Source: Diphasiastrum complanatum (taxonomy: Eukaryota; Streptophyta; Lycopodiopsida; Lycopodiales; Lycopodiaceae). Taken from it: 64,000 nt of DNA. Below are positions 55,082 to 64,000 of this stretch, one piece after another. The notes below the pieces were generated by a model. It searched no databases, was not told the DNA's origin, and saw nothing but the letters and a program-made list of their open reading frames with translations. The number at the start of each line of letters is the position of its first letter. Position 1 is the first letter of the stretch. The position numbers and the translations under genes were made by a program. The stretch covers positions 75,036,383 through 75,100,382 of the forward strand of contig CM055092.1 in the NCBI GenBank assembly GCA_029204225.1, written 5' to 3'.

Positions 55082-56281
55082 ATGATCTCCTCAGAATATG
55101 TTGATCTTTTTCCTGGGTTGCCGAACGACATCGCGAACAATCACATCCTACACAGATTAGATTGGCAAGACATCAAATCTGCGCTCAGCGTGAACAAGAC
55201 CTGGCGCTCTGCTCTGCTTCATCGTTCCACTCACTTGAATCTGGAGGGTCTTAAGCATAACAGCATCAAAATAGCTGTAATCCATCCTGCAAAAGAAGTA
55301 GGCTCTGATCACTGGCCAGGACAAACTCCTGATCTCTCTCCTCTCAAGAAGCGAGGATCCTACTTCACCATATCCATGTATGACGTAGAATCAAATTCAT
55401 GGGAGCAGCTGCCCTCTATTCCTGGATTAGCTTTCGGAGTTCCCTTGGGAGCTAGGTGCATCTGCGTAGAAGGACAGCTATTTATTCTAGGAGGAAGAAA
55501 CCCCTTAACCTGGGATTTCATGAGCGAAATCTATGCCATGGATCTCAGAGCAACCAAACGAAGCTGGCAAAAATTCTCACATATGCAGACGGCGAGAAGT
55601 GGGTTCGCATGTGTCACAATTGGAGGCAAGATCCTTGTTGCAGGTGGACAAGGTGACGAAAATTTGTGCTTGGCAACCGTGGAAGTCTATGACTGTCAAA
55701 GCCAACGCTGGCAGCAAATTCCGCAGCTGAATTTGCCTCGAAACGAATGCGTGGGAGCTGTCATTGACGATTTAGTGTATATAATTGGTGGCTACACTTC
55801 ATCGAGCTCAAATGAGAACTCTTGGTGCCTGGAGGATGATGAAATAATTAGAACATTTTGGGTCTCTTCTGCTGATTGTATTCAGTTCGGATCTCACAGT
55901 TGGAAGACTGCAAAAGGCTCAATCCACAGCAAACTGCATTCGTGCCAAACAGTTTCTTTGTGCGGAGCACTGGGTTACGTCCATGGCAGCCTTGTCCATG
56001 ACTATTGGAAGAGGTGCAACGACGAGTGGAATATCATAGATGGAAAACTCATGAAGCGCACAGATGCATGGCCCAGCTCAATTATGCTGGCCTCTATTGT
56101 CCATGACTCACAAACCTTTGCTACCAAATGCTCTACTAGTGGCAATGGAAACGTGAGTGTGAATCTGTGCAAAACGGTGACTGATCCGGCAGATAAGTTT
56201 CATCAGATGAAATGGCAACAAATACGATGTCCATTTGAATTGAATTCCATGCCACTCTCTTGCTGCCTAGTCGAACTCTGA
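55082..56281 (+). CDS. F-box/Kelch-repeat protein 2
   Basis: A 399-residue single-exon protein starting MISSEYVDLFPGLPNDIA at the first ATG after the TATA box. F-box at about 7-48 (LFPGLPNDIA...ILHRLDW...NKTWRSALLHR). Kelch blades at about 90-250: YDVESNSWEQLPSIPG, LFILGGRNP, ATKRSWQKFSHMQTARSGFA, ILVAGGQGDE, VEVYDCQSQRWQQIPQ, VYIIGGYTSS. The C-terminal domain (SWKTAKGSIHSKLHSCQTVS ... LSCCLVEL) has no known name but is shared with gene 1 and the pseudogene. As an F-box/Kelch protein it would be an SCF E3 ligase receptor; the target is unknown. No disabling changes. Confidence 0.9.
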   Translation: MISSEYVDLFPGLPNDIANNHILHRLDWQDIKSALSVNKTWRSALLHRSTHLNLEGLKHNSIKIAVIHPAKEVGSDHWPGQTPDLSPLKKRGSYFTISMYDVESNSWEQLPSIPGLAFGVPLGARCICVEGQLFILGGRNPLTWDFMSEIYAMDLRATKRSWQKFSHMQTARSGFACVTIGGKILVAGGQGDENLCLATVEVYDCQSQRWQQIPQLNLPRNECVGAVIDDLVYIIGGYTSSSSNENSWCLEDDEIIRTFWVSSADCIQFGSHSWKTAKGSIHSKLHSCQTVSLCGALGYVHGSLVHDYWKRCNDEWNIIDGKLMKRTDAWPSSIMLASIVHDSQTFATKCSTSGNGNVSVNLCKTVTDPADKFHQMKWQQIRCPFELNSMPLSCCLVEL

Positions 56282-56492
56282 CAAACTTCTCTGATCACCG
56301 GTCGATCCTCTGTTGTAACACTGTTCCTCAGTTGATGCTGATACGCATGGATGACATAGCTTGTTCGCTGCAAGGTCAAAATTCATGGAAATGGAGGTGA
56401 GTGGGTTTGCGATGACAACATTTCTTCTCTTGAACGTTCTATTGAGCTACATATTGAGGGAGAATAAGCGATGTATGTCTTTTCGTTTTCTG

Positions 56493-56498
56493 AATAAA
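56493..56498 (+). terminator. Polyadenylation signal of Kelch gene 2
   Basis: AATAAA (in TTCTGAATAAAGCTC) about 212 bp after the stop codon. Typical distance for a plant 3' UTR. Confidence 0.55.
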
Positions 56499-57639
56499 GC
56501 TCAGGTGATCAACTGTAACAATGAACAGTGAACACATGACTTTTAATGATATAAATCTCCACTTTGGCAGATACCCAATCTTCTTAGAGAATATACTGAT
56601 GCAGTGATGGAAAGAGGTGATCAGTTTCTCAAAAGCACAGCTTGCCATGTCATTCAAAAGACTTGCAGCGTATACCTGGGCAGTTGATAACTGGCCATGG
56701 CTGTTTTAACCTTCTTCAGATGCTTTTGGCTTCACTAGAGAAGGTGGCAGCTGGTTTTACATCAATCTTCTTAATCTGTGCAGCTCAACGTGTAAAACTC
56801 AATTGAAATGCTTATTCCAGTTGAAATGTGATGCCTGACTTAATAATCACCCAGATATGGTTACTGAGTTTCCAGATCGTCCTAGCTCATGGGCTTATCT
56901 TCCAACTCTTGGGCGCCTAAACCCTTACTGAATAGTTAGTGATCTCTATATTCCCTGCCATCGCTAGATCCATGCTCAGTTTGCAGTTGGTGTGCGATAG
57001 CTGGATTCAGGGAGTTTATTCTGAATTTTGTGTGGTATTAATAGATCTTTTGGTAGTGTTCTCATAGATTTTCTACCAATTCTATCTGAAGTCTTTGCCC
57101 ATTTTCAATGGGGGAAGGTCGCCCTTCCCCCTGCTCTCAAGCAGAAGGGCCTTTTGGGGAGGGCTCCCCTTATTAAGAATGTTCCTTGGACTATGATTGA
57201 AGTTGATTGAAGTTTTAAGAGAATGATGTTTTTGGAAGGACTGTGTTCCAATCCCGGTACCTTCATTTTTTCTTATTATTTTATTCAAATATGCATGGGC
57301 ATGATTTGGGTATGTATTCATGTATATGTACACATGCAAATTTTCATGCACATGTAAAATAACTAGGTATGCATGTATTTGCCTCTTATTTGTGTATTAT
57401 TCATGATGTATAATATGTATAAATACAGCAATTAGATACACATATATATTGATTCTAATTAATCGTATACATTCGCATTATTTAGGTAAAGATATTTCCT
57501 ATGTATCTATTCAATTTTCTATTTACATATACATTTGTCACTTATTTGTGTAATTTATTCATGTATATGCAATTACATATATTATTTTTTTATGTAAAAT
57601 GATATAAATCTATGGAGTCAGCCATACGTGAGATTCATG
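56499..57639. other. Intergenic, no recognised gene
   Basis: Begins with sequence faintly related to the 3' flank of Kelch gene 1 (56570-56660). 57250-57600 is AT-rich with repeated TATGTATNC/ATACATAT words. No ORF of note. Confidence 0.5.
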
Positions 57640-57701
57640 GCCATACCCAGGCCAACATGATGGAAGGTACGCCATACCCAGGCCAACATGATGGAAGGTA
57701 C
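57640..57701 (+). repeat. Two identical tandem 31-bp units
   Basis: 57640-57670 and 57671-57701 are identical: GCCATACCCAGGCCAACATG then ATGGAAGGTAC. They end where the gypsy coding sequence becomes recognisable. Confidence 0.95.
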
Positions 57702-58276
57702 AATTCTGCCCGATTCTACAGAGCTAATTGAACTTGCACCTAGAAGATTTGTGCATGTTTCGAAGTCCCTTGGAGAGACTGAATTAGCAGAATTTACTGA
57801 ACTATTGAAAGAGTACCAAGACGTATTTGCATGGTCGCTCGAAGATTTAAAAGGGATATCTCCAGAATTTGGTCAACACCGCATTGATCTTAAGGAAGAC
57901 GCAGTTCCTGTCTGACAGACAATATCGTCTTAATCCAAAGTACTCTCTAATGGTGAAAGATGAACTCAACAAGCATCTTCAAGCAGGTATTATTTATCCC
58001 GTCTTAAGTAGTGAATGGGTATCTCCTATTGTTGTAGTTCCAAAGAAGAAGACTGGCAAGATTCGAATTTGTCAGGATTTCCGGAAGCTGAATGTTGCTA
58101 CAAGGAAAGATCACCATCCATTATCTTTCACGGATTCCATTTTAGACCCCAGGTCGCTGGGCAAGAACGTTATAGTTTCTGTGATGGCTTCTCTGGTTAC
58201 AATCAAGTTGGAGTAAGGAAGGAGGATCGACCAAAGACTACCTTTACTACTGATTGGGCCCTTTGGTCTTTGTAAT
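57702..58276 (+). pseudogene. Gypsy reverse transcriptase, N-terminal part
   Basis: ELLKEYQDVFAWSLEDLKGI and FGQHRIDLKEDAVPV, the pre-RT words of Tat/Athila-type gypsy elements, then after a frameshift LNPKYSLMVKDELNKHLQAG, WVSPIVVVPKKKTGKIRICQ, DFRKLNVATRKDHHPL and (third frame) DGFSGYNQVGVRKEDRPKTT with the first catalytic Asp block. Gag and protease are absent; the element starts here. Confidence 0.92.
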
Positions 58277-59048
58277 GCACCAACTACTTTCCAGAGAATC
58301 ATAATATTGATTTTCGTTGCTTTTCTGAGAACATTTCTCGAAATTTTCATTGATGATTTCTGTGTATACTGTAATATCAAGACTCATATTCAGAAGCTAA
58401 ACCTTACATTGCAGAGGTGTCGAGACACTTGTTTGTCACTTCACCCCAAAAAATGTTTTTTCTGTATGATAAAAGGTATACTTCTAGGTCACAGAATATC
58501 AAATAGAGGAATTGAAGTCATCAAAGATAAAGTCGAAGTTATCAAGAATCTATTGATACCAAAAAATCTATGTGAACTAAGAGGACATGTGGGTTATTAT
58601 CGAAGATTTATCCAGAATCATGCCTATATTGTTGCAGCTCTTACACAATTACTTAAAAAGTATGTTGCTTATATTTGGACGGCAGCCCAACAGTAAGCAT
58701 TCAAAGAACTCAAGCACAGATTGATTAATCCTCCAATTATGATATCACCTAACTGGTCGAAACTATTTCATTGTTATGTTGATGTGTCAACATTTGCTAT
58801 TGGTGTTTGTCTAAGTCAGAAGGACGAACGGAAGAAAGACCATCCAATATACTATGCAAGTCGCCAGCTTAGCTCCTCGGAAAAGAATTATTCGACAACA
58901 GAAAGGGAAGCACTTGGAATGATTTTTATTGTGAAGAAATTTTGGCATTATTTGTTGGGATATGCTTTTATATTCCATGTTGATCATTATGTTTTAAGTA
59001 TCTTGTTAATAAACATGATTTATTTCTGGAAGAATAGCTTGATGAGTT
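58277..59048 (+). pseudogene. Gypsy RT C-terminus and RNase H
   Basis: CNAPTTFQR then FLEIFIDDFCVY with the F-I-D-D active site, GILLGHRISNRGIEVIKDKV, ELRGHVGYYRRFIQNHAYIV. A TAA at about 58694 precedes FKELKHRLINPPIMISPNWS, FHCYVDVSTFAIGVCLSQKD, IYYASRQLSSSEKNYSTTER and HYLLGYAFIFHVDHYVL, the RNase H domain. Frameshift near 59050. Confidence 0.93.
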
Positions 59049-60143
59049 TTGCTGCTACAAGAGTTCAATTATCAAGTAGAGCTTCGTCAAGGAAAGTATC
59101 ATACTAATGCTGATTATCTTTCACGCCTAAATACGGAAAGGACTGAAGAGCCGTTGAATGATGACTTTCCCGATGAAAATTTGTTCGAGATATCCTCTAC
59201 AAATTCTTTATATTCTGATATTATAATTTATCTTAAAGATCAGATATATCTTGATGGATATGATTTGGAGAAGAAAACAGTATTTCAATACAAGGTTGCA
59301 CCTTATACCATCATTAACAATGTTCTGTTTAAGCTTGGTGCAGATCATCAACTAAGAAGGTGTCTTGAAGTAGAAGATATACCAAAGGTTATTCAAGCCT
59401 TACATTCTGAAGATGCTGGTGGACATTTCACTTTAAAGAACACTACTAATAAGAATATGACTACCAAGTATTGGTGGCCTACCATGTTTAAGGATGTTTC
59501 TATCTATATCCGAACTTGTGATCCATGCCAGAGATCTGGTAAACCAACCAAATCCATGAATTGGCTATTGACGCCAATCATTCCTCTCGCACCATTTGAA
59601 AAGTGGAAGATTGACTTTGTTGGACCAATTAAGCTAGTAACTCGACACACAAAATGTCGATACATTTTGGTAGCAACGGATTATGCAACGAATAATGTTG
59701 AAGCGGAAGCGACGAAACGAAACGATGCAAAAACCGTCGCTACTTTTCTATTCAAATCTTTAATTACACGTTATGGGTGTCCTCTTGAGTTAGTCAGTGA
59801 TCGTGGTACTCATTTTCTAAATGACACAATTCGACTACTGACTACTTATTTTCTGATCAAACACAGAAAGACAACCCCTTATAATCCGAAAGCCAATGGA
59901 TTAACTGAAAGAACGAATGGAATTTTATGCAAGATCCTTAACAAGATTACTGTTGCACATGCTACAGATTGGGATCAAAATCTATCTTCAGTACTATGGG
60001 CATATAGAAATATGGAGAAGATCACAACGAAACAAACTCCTTATTTTCTACATATGGTATGCATCTTCCGATTGAATTCAAGGTGCCAACTTTTCGAATA
60101 CAAGCTGAACGAACAAAAGATTGTATTAATAAAAGGTTGTTGA
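59049..60143 (+). pseudogene. Gypsy RNase H end and integrase
   Basis: A 364-codon open frame, the longest retroelement frame here. LLLQEFNYQVELRQGKYHTN and ADYLSRL end RNase H. ALHSEDAGGHFTLKNT with CDPCQ is the HHCC zinc-binding region. The core has WKIDFVGPI (first Asp), LVSDRGTHF (second Asp) and TPYNPKANGLTERTNG with the Glu exactly 35 residues after the second Asp (DD35E). All three catalytic residues are intact. The frame shifts near 60040, after WAYRN. Confidence 0.94.
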
Positions 60144-60470
60144 CCATTGAAGAACTATCCGAATCATGAAACAATTCGAAGGAGATTACAGAGAGAATAT
60201 AGAAAGAGCGAAAGAACAAGCATGATACTCGTATCAAAATTGTTAATCTTAAACTCGGTGATTATGCTTTAATATATGACAATCGAAATCAGAAATTCCC
60301 TGGAAAGCTACATATGAAATGGATGGGGCCGTATAAAGTTATTGAAGTATTTGAAAACGGTTGTGTTCAACTTCAATCACTGGATGGTGAATTATTGCCA
60401 ACACGCATTAACGGTTCCAGACTGAAGAAATATTATCTCAAACGAAGAATTTCAAGGGGAGAATCTTTCG
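60144..60470 (+). pseudogene. Gypsy integrase C-terminal domain
   Basis: NLKLGDYALIYDNRNQKFPG, KLHMKWMGPYKVIEVFENGC, VQLQSLDGELLPTRINGSRL: the GPY/F module common to gypsy integrases, with no chromodomain after it. Together with the extra 3' ORF this suggests the Tat-like branch and not a chromovirus. Confidence 0.85.
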
Positions 60471-60711
60471 AGTATCTTTCAAGAACCTTTCGAGAATCTT
60501 CCATCATGAGTTTTTCTTTTTCTTTTTATCGAATCTCTTTAATTTTCGTCTTTGCAAGAAAAAAAAAATTTCTTTCCTTTTATTATATTTATTAGTTGAT
60601 TATTATTTATTATTTTTTACTTTTAGATTTAGTTAATCTCTTTTTATTTAATGCATATATTTACACGTGTTATAAAACATCATTCACATTTAAGTTCATA
60701 TTTATGACCAC

Positions 60712-61325
60712 GTGGAAGACTGCGTAGGCATGATTATATATTTTTTAAATTTAAACGGTCTTAATTTATTATTTCTTAGTCACCGCTTTTTATTTATGAA
60801 TGTGACGATTATCAAATCATGTTGCCATGTAATCATCATCTCCACTGTGTCATTGTTAAAACCTCTAATTTTTTATTTTCACCTCATACTTTCCTTTTAC
60901 TTTCTTGCTCTCTATCGCTTGCTACTTTTGTGCTCGCTACCACTCTTCTGTCAATTGGCGATCGTATTTGCAATCAAAATGGATGAAAGTACGAGCACCA
61001 GTGCAATCACTAACTGGAAGATACGAGCATCTATCCGCCTTGCTTCAATTCAGTCTCTACTGGATCATTGCAGGATTGGAAATTTGAATGTAGACCTCTC
61101 TATTGTGTTGTCAGAGGTTAGCACCGAGTTCGTTCACTCTATCCATACGGTGGCTGACCCTGATTTCCAGGTTTCATTGCAGAACACTATTTTTTTAGTG
61201 AATGAAACTGTATTTTCTGAAGCTCTTGGTTTGCCAACTGATGGGGTAGCCAATATTATGACCAAGGATGCTATTGATGAGGTGACTTATTTTTTGTCGA
61301 ACTGCTTCGGTACATTCAAACATTT
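60712..61325 (+). CDS. Extra 3' ORF of the gypsy element, truncated
   Basis: The open frame runs from 60712, but the likely start is the ATG at 60979 (MDESTSTSAITNWKIRASIR), preceded by a pyrimidine-rich stretch. It continues LNVDLSIVLSEVSTEFVHSI, LVNETVFSEALGLPTDGVAN and AIDEVTYFLSNCFGTF. Same strand as pol, about 500 bp after it, where Tat-lineage elements carry additional ORFs. 'EALGLPTDG' resembles plant retroelement-encoded DNA- or RNA-binding proteins, but I cannot name the family. It is cut near 61325 by copia sequence. Confidence 0.45.
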
Positions 61326-62209
61326 GTGGCCCGATGAAAAATCCTTCGGTGAAGGATGCAAAGTATTTTATAACCTTTATTGATGAATTTTCCAGAAGGA
61401 CTATGGTGTACTTTATAAAGAAAAAATCAGAAGCTTTCCATTGCTTCGGGATCTTCAAGGAGCGTGTAGAAAAGGAGACTAGAAGGACGATCAAGGTCCT
61501 GAGGTCAGACAATAGTGGAGAATACATCTCTACTGAGTTTAAGGAGTACTGCCAGAGCCAAGGCATTGAGTAGCAATTCATCACTCCTTACAGTCCTCAG
61601 TCGAATGGCTTAGCCGAGAGGAAGAACCGTACCCTGGTTGAATCAACCAAATGTATGCTAGCACATGCATCGTTGCCCAAGAGATTTTGGACCGAAGCTG
61701 TCTCCATTACAGCTTACATCCAGAATAGATGTTCGACGAAGGCCCTCTCAGGCAAGACACCCCATGAGATGTGGACAGGCCCTAAGCCTTCTGTGAAAAA
61801 CCTAAGAGTATTCGGATGCATTGCCTATGCGCAGATCCCAAAAGACATGAGGAAGAAATTGGACTTCCAAGGTCTCAAGACCATCCTGATTGGATATACT
61901 TCATCTGATAACACATACAAGTTGTATGATCCCGATACCCAACAAGTCTTGTATAGCCGGGATATAGTCTTTATCGAGGATCAGTTTGTCGAAATCAAAG
62001 GCAAGGATATTGCTCCAGGAGAACCTTCATCACCTGCCATTGACATGACAATTCGAGCTTTAGGCTCAAGCATGTCCATTTTCAAACCACTATTTGATAG
62101 CGAATCAGATGAAGACGTTGCTGCTGCCCAGCAACAAGTCCCAAGAGTGGTTCATCAGTCGATTCCTCCCAGAAGATCAAGCCGAGTGCACACACAGGGC
62201 ACAAGGTAG
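61326..62209 (+). pseudogene. Copia A copy 2, integrase and linker
   Basis: Begins abruptly within integrase (MKNPSVKDAKYFITFIDEFS with the first Asp), then VLRSDNSGEYISTEFKEYCQ (second Asp), a TAG, PYSPQSNGLAERKNRTLVES (catalytic Glu), SGKTPHEMWTGPKPSVKNLR and ILIGYTSSDNTYKLYDPDTQ. The linker has SESDEDVAAAQQQ and RRSSRVHTQ. Close relative of the element at 41471-47150, and the reference for reading the inversion there. Confidence 0.93.
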
Positions 62210-63110
62210 ACTCTTGAGTCTGCATGTTTCTTAATACAGGAGCCGATGACAGTCAAAGAGGCACTCAAGCTATGGACAAAGATTATTCCTCTCTGATCAA
62301 GAACCAGACATGGTCACTAGTCGAAGCTCCTATTAGGCTGTAATATCATTGATTGCAAATGGATCATCAAGATCAGGTACAATGCCAATGAAACAATTGA
62401 TCAAAGGAAGGCAAGACTGGTAGCACGAGGATTCACTCAGATCCCCAACGTCGACTACGTGGAGACTTTCAATCTAGTAGTCAAGCATTCGTCGATCCGA
62501 GCCCTCCTATCTTATGTTGTAGCTGCCGAGCTCGAAGTACATCAACTTGATGTACAAACAACTTATCTGAATGGAGTTATACAAGAAGACATCTACATGA
62601 TCCAGTCCAAAGGATACATTCTGGAAGGTATGAAGAATCATGTCTGTAAACTCCATAAGGCACTCTACGGCTTGAAACAGTCTGCCAGAGCTTGGTTTCA
62701 GAGGATTAACACATTCCTCATCCAACAAGGTTTCAAACCAAGCACTGTTGATTGCAATGTCTATTTCAAGTCAGTGCAACAATCCTTCATTATCATCACC
62801 TTATATGTGGATGATACGTTTACCAATTTGGTCAAGAATTCTAAGCAGATGTTGTTTTCAGAGTTCGACATGACTAATCTGGACGAAGCTCACTTCTGTC
62901 TGGGCATTCAGATCCACAGAGATAGAGCGAGATGACTGATTTATATCACTCAACAAAGGTATCTTTACAATGTTCTTGATAGATACAATCTAATAAATTG
63001 TAAGTTAGCTCACTCACCGATGGATCCAGGCCTGCGTTTGTCAAAGGACCAATGTCCCTAGACCAAGCAGGAAGAGGAGCAGACGAGAGAGTATCCTTAT
63101 CACCACCATC
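62210..63110 (+). pseudogene. Copia A copy 2, reverse transcriptase
   Basis: After frameshifts: DYVETFNLVVKHSSIRALLS, HQLDVQTTYLNGVIQEDIYM, CKLHKALYGLKQSARAWFQR, IITLYVDDTF with the YVDD site, MTNLDEAHFCLGIQIHRDRA, a TGA, LAHSPMDPGLRLSKDQCP. Homology stops near 63110, so RNase H and 3' LTR are missing. Confidence 0.92.
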
Positions 63111-64000
63111 GAGAACAGTGACATAAAGTATGCGAGCAAGAAAATGTAAGTTGGAAAAAAAAAAATGACTTCAGGCCACATTTGTATATATAGAAGTATG
63201 GCCTGAATCCCAATCGTACACTTGTCTGATATTCAATGGGTCTATTGTTTCAAAAAATGGCGCCCAATAGATCTCCTACACATGGGGTTAAAATGCACGC
63301 ACATTTAGTAATTGTCATGACAATAGTTGGCACGAAATTCCATAATTTATGGGCACAAATTTCTAGACATTCGCCTAGTGACACGTAGCAGAAAAAATAT
63401 TAAAAAAATAAATTATGGATATCCACCAGATCCTAGAATTTATTGACGTTGTTTTTGAGGTTGACATGACTTGAGACATATCCAATCATGATTACAAATT
63501 TTAATGAAGGGCATTAATGATTGGCCACGCGTCCCATATCCCAAATCCTATATAAGCGCTCATTTCGGTTGTAGAAAATTTCACGATCTTTTTGTTTGCT
63601 CGCTCACTCATGTATAATATCGCTCCTAATACATTCAGCGCGCAATCAAGTATCCATTTCTCTCATCATTTACTCTACATATGTATTTCACATGTATAAT
63701 TTTTTTTTATACAAATGTATTGAGATTTTTTATATATATTCATCTTCAATTTCAATTGTTGTTCCTACATGTTTGCATTTGAGGTTCTTATTTAAGGTGC
63801 TGAGTCAAATCTAGTCCTCATGATCAAACGTTTGTTTTTCATAGTCTTGGTCTATCTTGCCTTTACCTTGGCATTTTTGGAAATGTTTGTTGAGTGGACC
63901 TTTGCCACAACCAATCCAAACATGTGGCATAGGTTCACTCAAATTTGTTGCGACAAAGCTTTACTCAGATCATCTTCAAACAAATCCAAATATGCCAAGA
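63111..64000. other. Flank with possible promoter, no recognised gene
   Basis: No coding signal. CTATATAAG at 63548-63556 is a good TATA box, followed by CGCTCATTTCGG, and might belong to an LTR or an unseen gene. TTTGCTCGCTCACTC-like words near 63595 recall TTTTGTGCTCGCTACCACTC at 60925, hinting at a shared element. Confidence 0.35.

Overview
The window reads as nuclear DNA of a land plant with a large, repeat-rich genome. Reasons: the reverse transcriptases are Ty1/copia and Ty3/gypsy types, LTRs end at primer-binding sites matching the plant initiator-Met tRNA (TGGTATCAGAGC), there is a CACTA (TNP2-type) transposon fragment, the two intact genes are F-box/Kelch proteins with plant-like TATA and AATAAA signals, and very long CT and TA microsatellites occur. 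A seed-free plant (fern, lycophyte or bryophyte) is my guess; the sequence does not prove it.

Only two ORFs look like intact host genes: paralogous single-exon F-box/Kelch genes at 12728-13978 and 55082-56281. A third, 5'-truncated copy lies inverted at 38871-39125. A 49-codon HSP90 N-terminal fragment at 15681-15830 is the only other recognisable host-gene sequence. Everything else that can be named is transposon debris, mostly nested and broken.

Layout. 1-3300: copia pieces on both strands plus a gypsy-type LTR with its primer-binding site. 3324-3465: (CT)71. 6826-9370 (minus): a decayed DNA transposase gene whose 1.5-kb intron is packed with GTACCAA-type motifs. 10-12 kb: gypsy RNase H scrap and AT-rich DNA. 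12.6-14.4 kb: Kelch gene 1. 15-19 kb: HSP90 fragment, telomere-like tract, minus-strand LTR, copia RT/RNase H. 18.9-20.5 kb: 17-bp palindromes and a CACTA fragment. 20.7-23.4 kb (minus): a retroelement whose single LTR carries both a polypurine tract and a primer-binding site. 23.7-26.6 kb: copia element with RT deleted. 26.6-28.4 kb: GC-rich palindromes alternating with (TA)n. 28.4-32.7 kb: methyltransferase-like pseudogene (plus) converging on a second copy of the 6.8-9.4 kb transposase (minus), again with GTACCAA-rich introns. 33.3-37.9 kb: copia and chromovirus remnants. 38.9-41.4 kb: Kelch pseudogene and diverged repeats. 41.5-47.2 kb: a copia element with an internally inverted integrase and a nested LTR pair. 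49-51.3 kb: another copia element (gag to integrase). 55-56.3 kb: Kelch gene 2. 57.6-61.3 kb: Tat-like gypsy element with an extra 3' ORF, followed by a second copy of the 41.5-kb copia family up to 63.1 kb.

The strongest candidate for something poorly described is the split-gene DNA transposon present twice (6826-9370 and 31180-32710), with motif-laden introns and, at the second locus, a neighbouring DNA-methyltransferase-like ORF. Family names rest on motif recognition by eye; no database search was possible.
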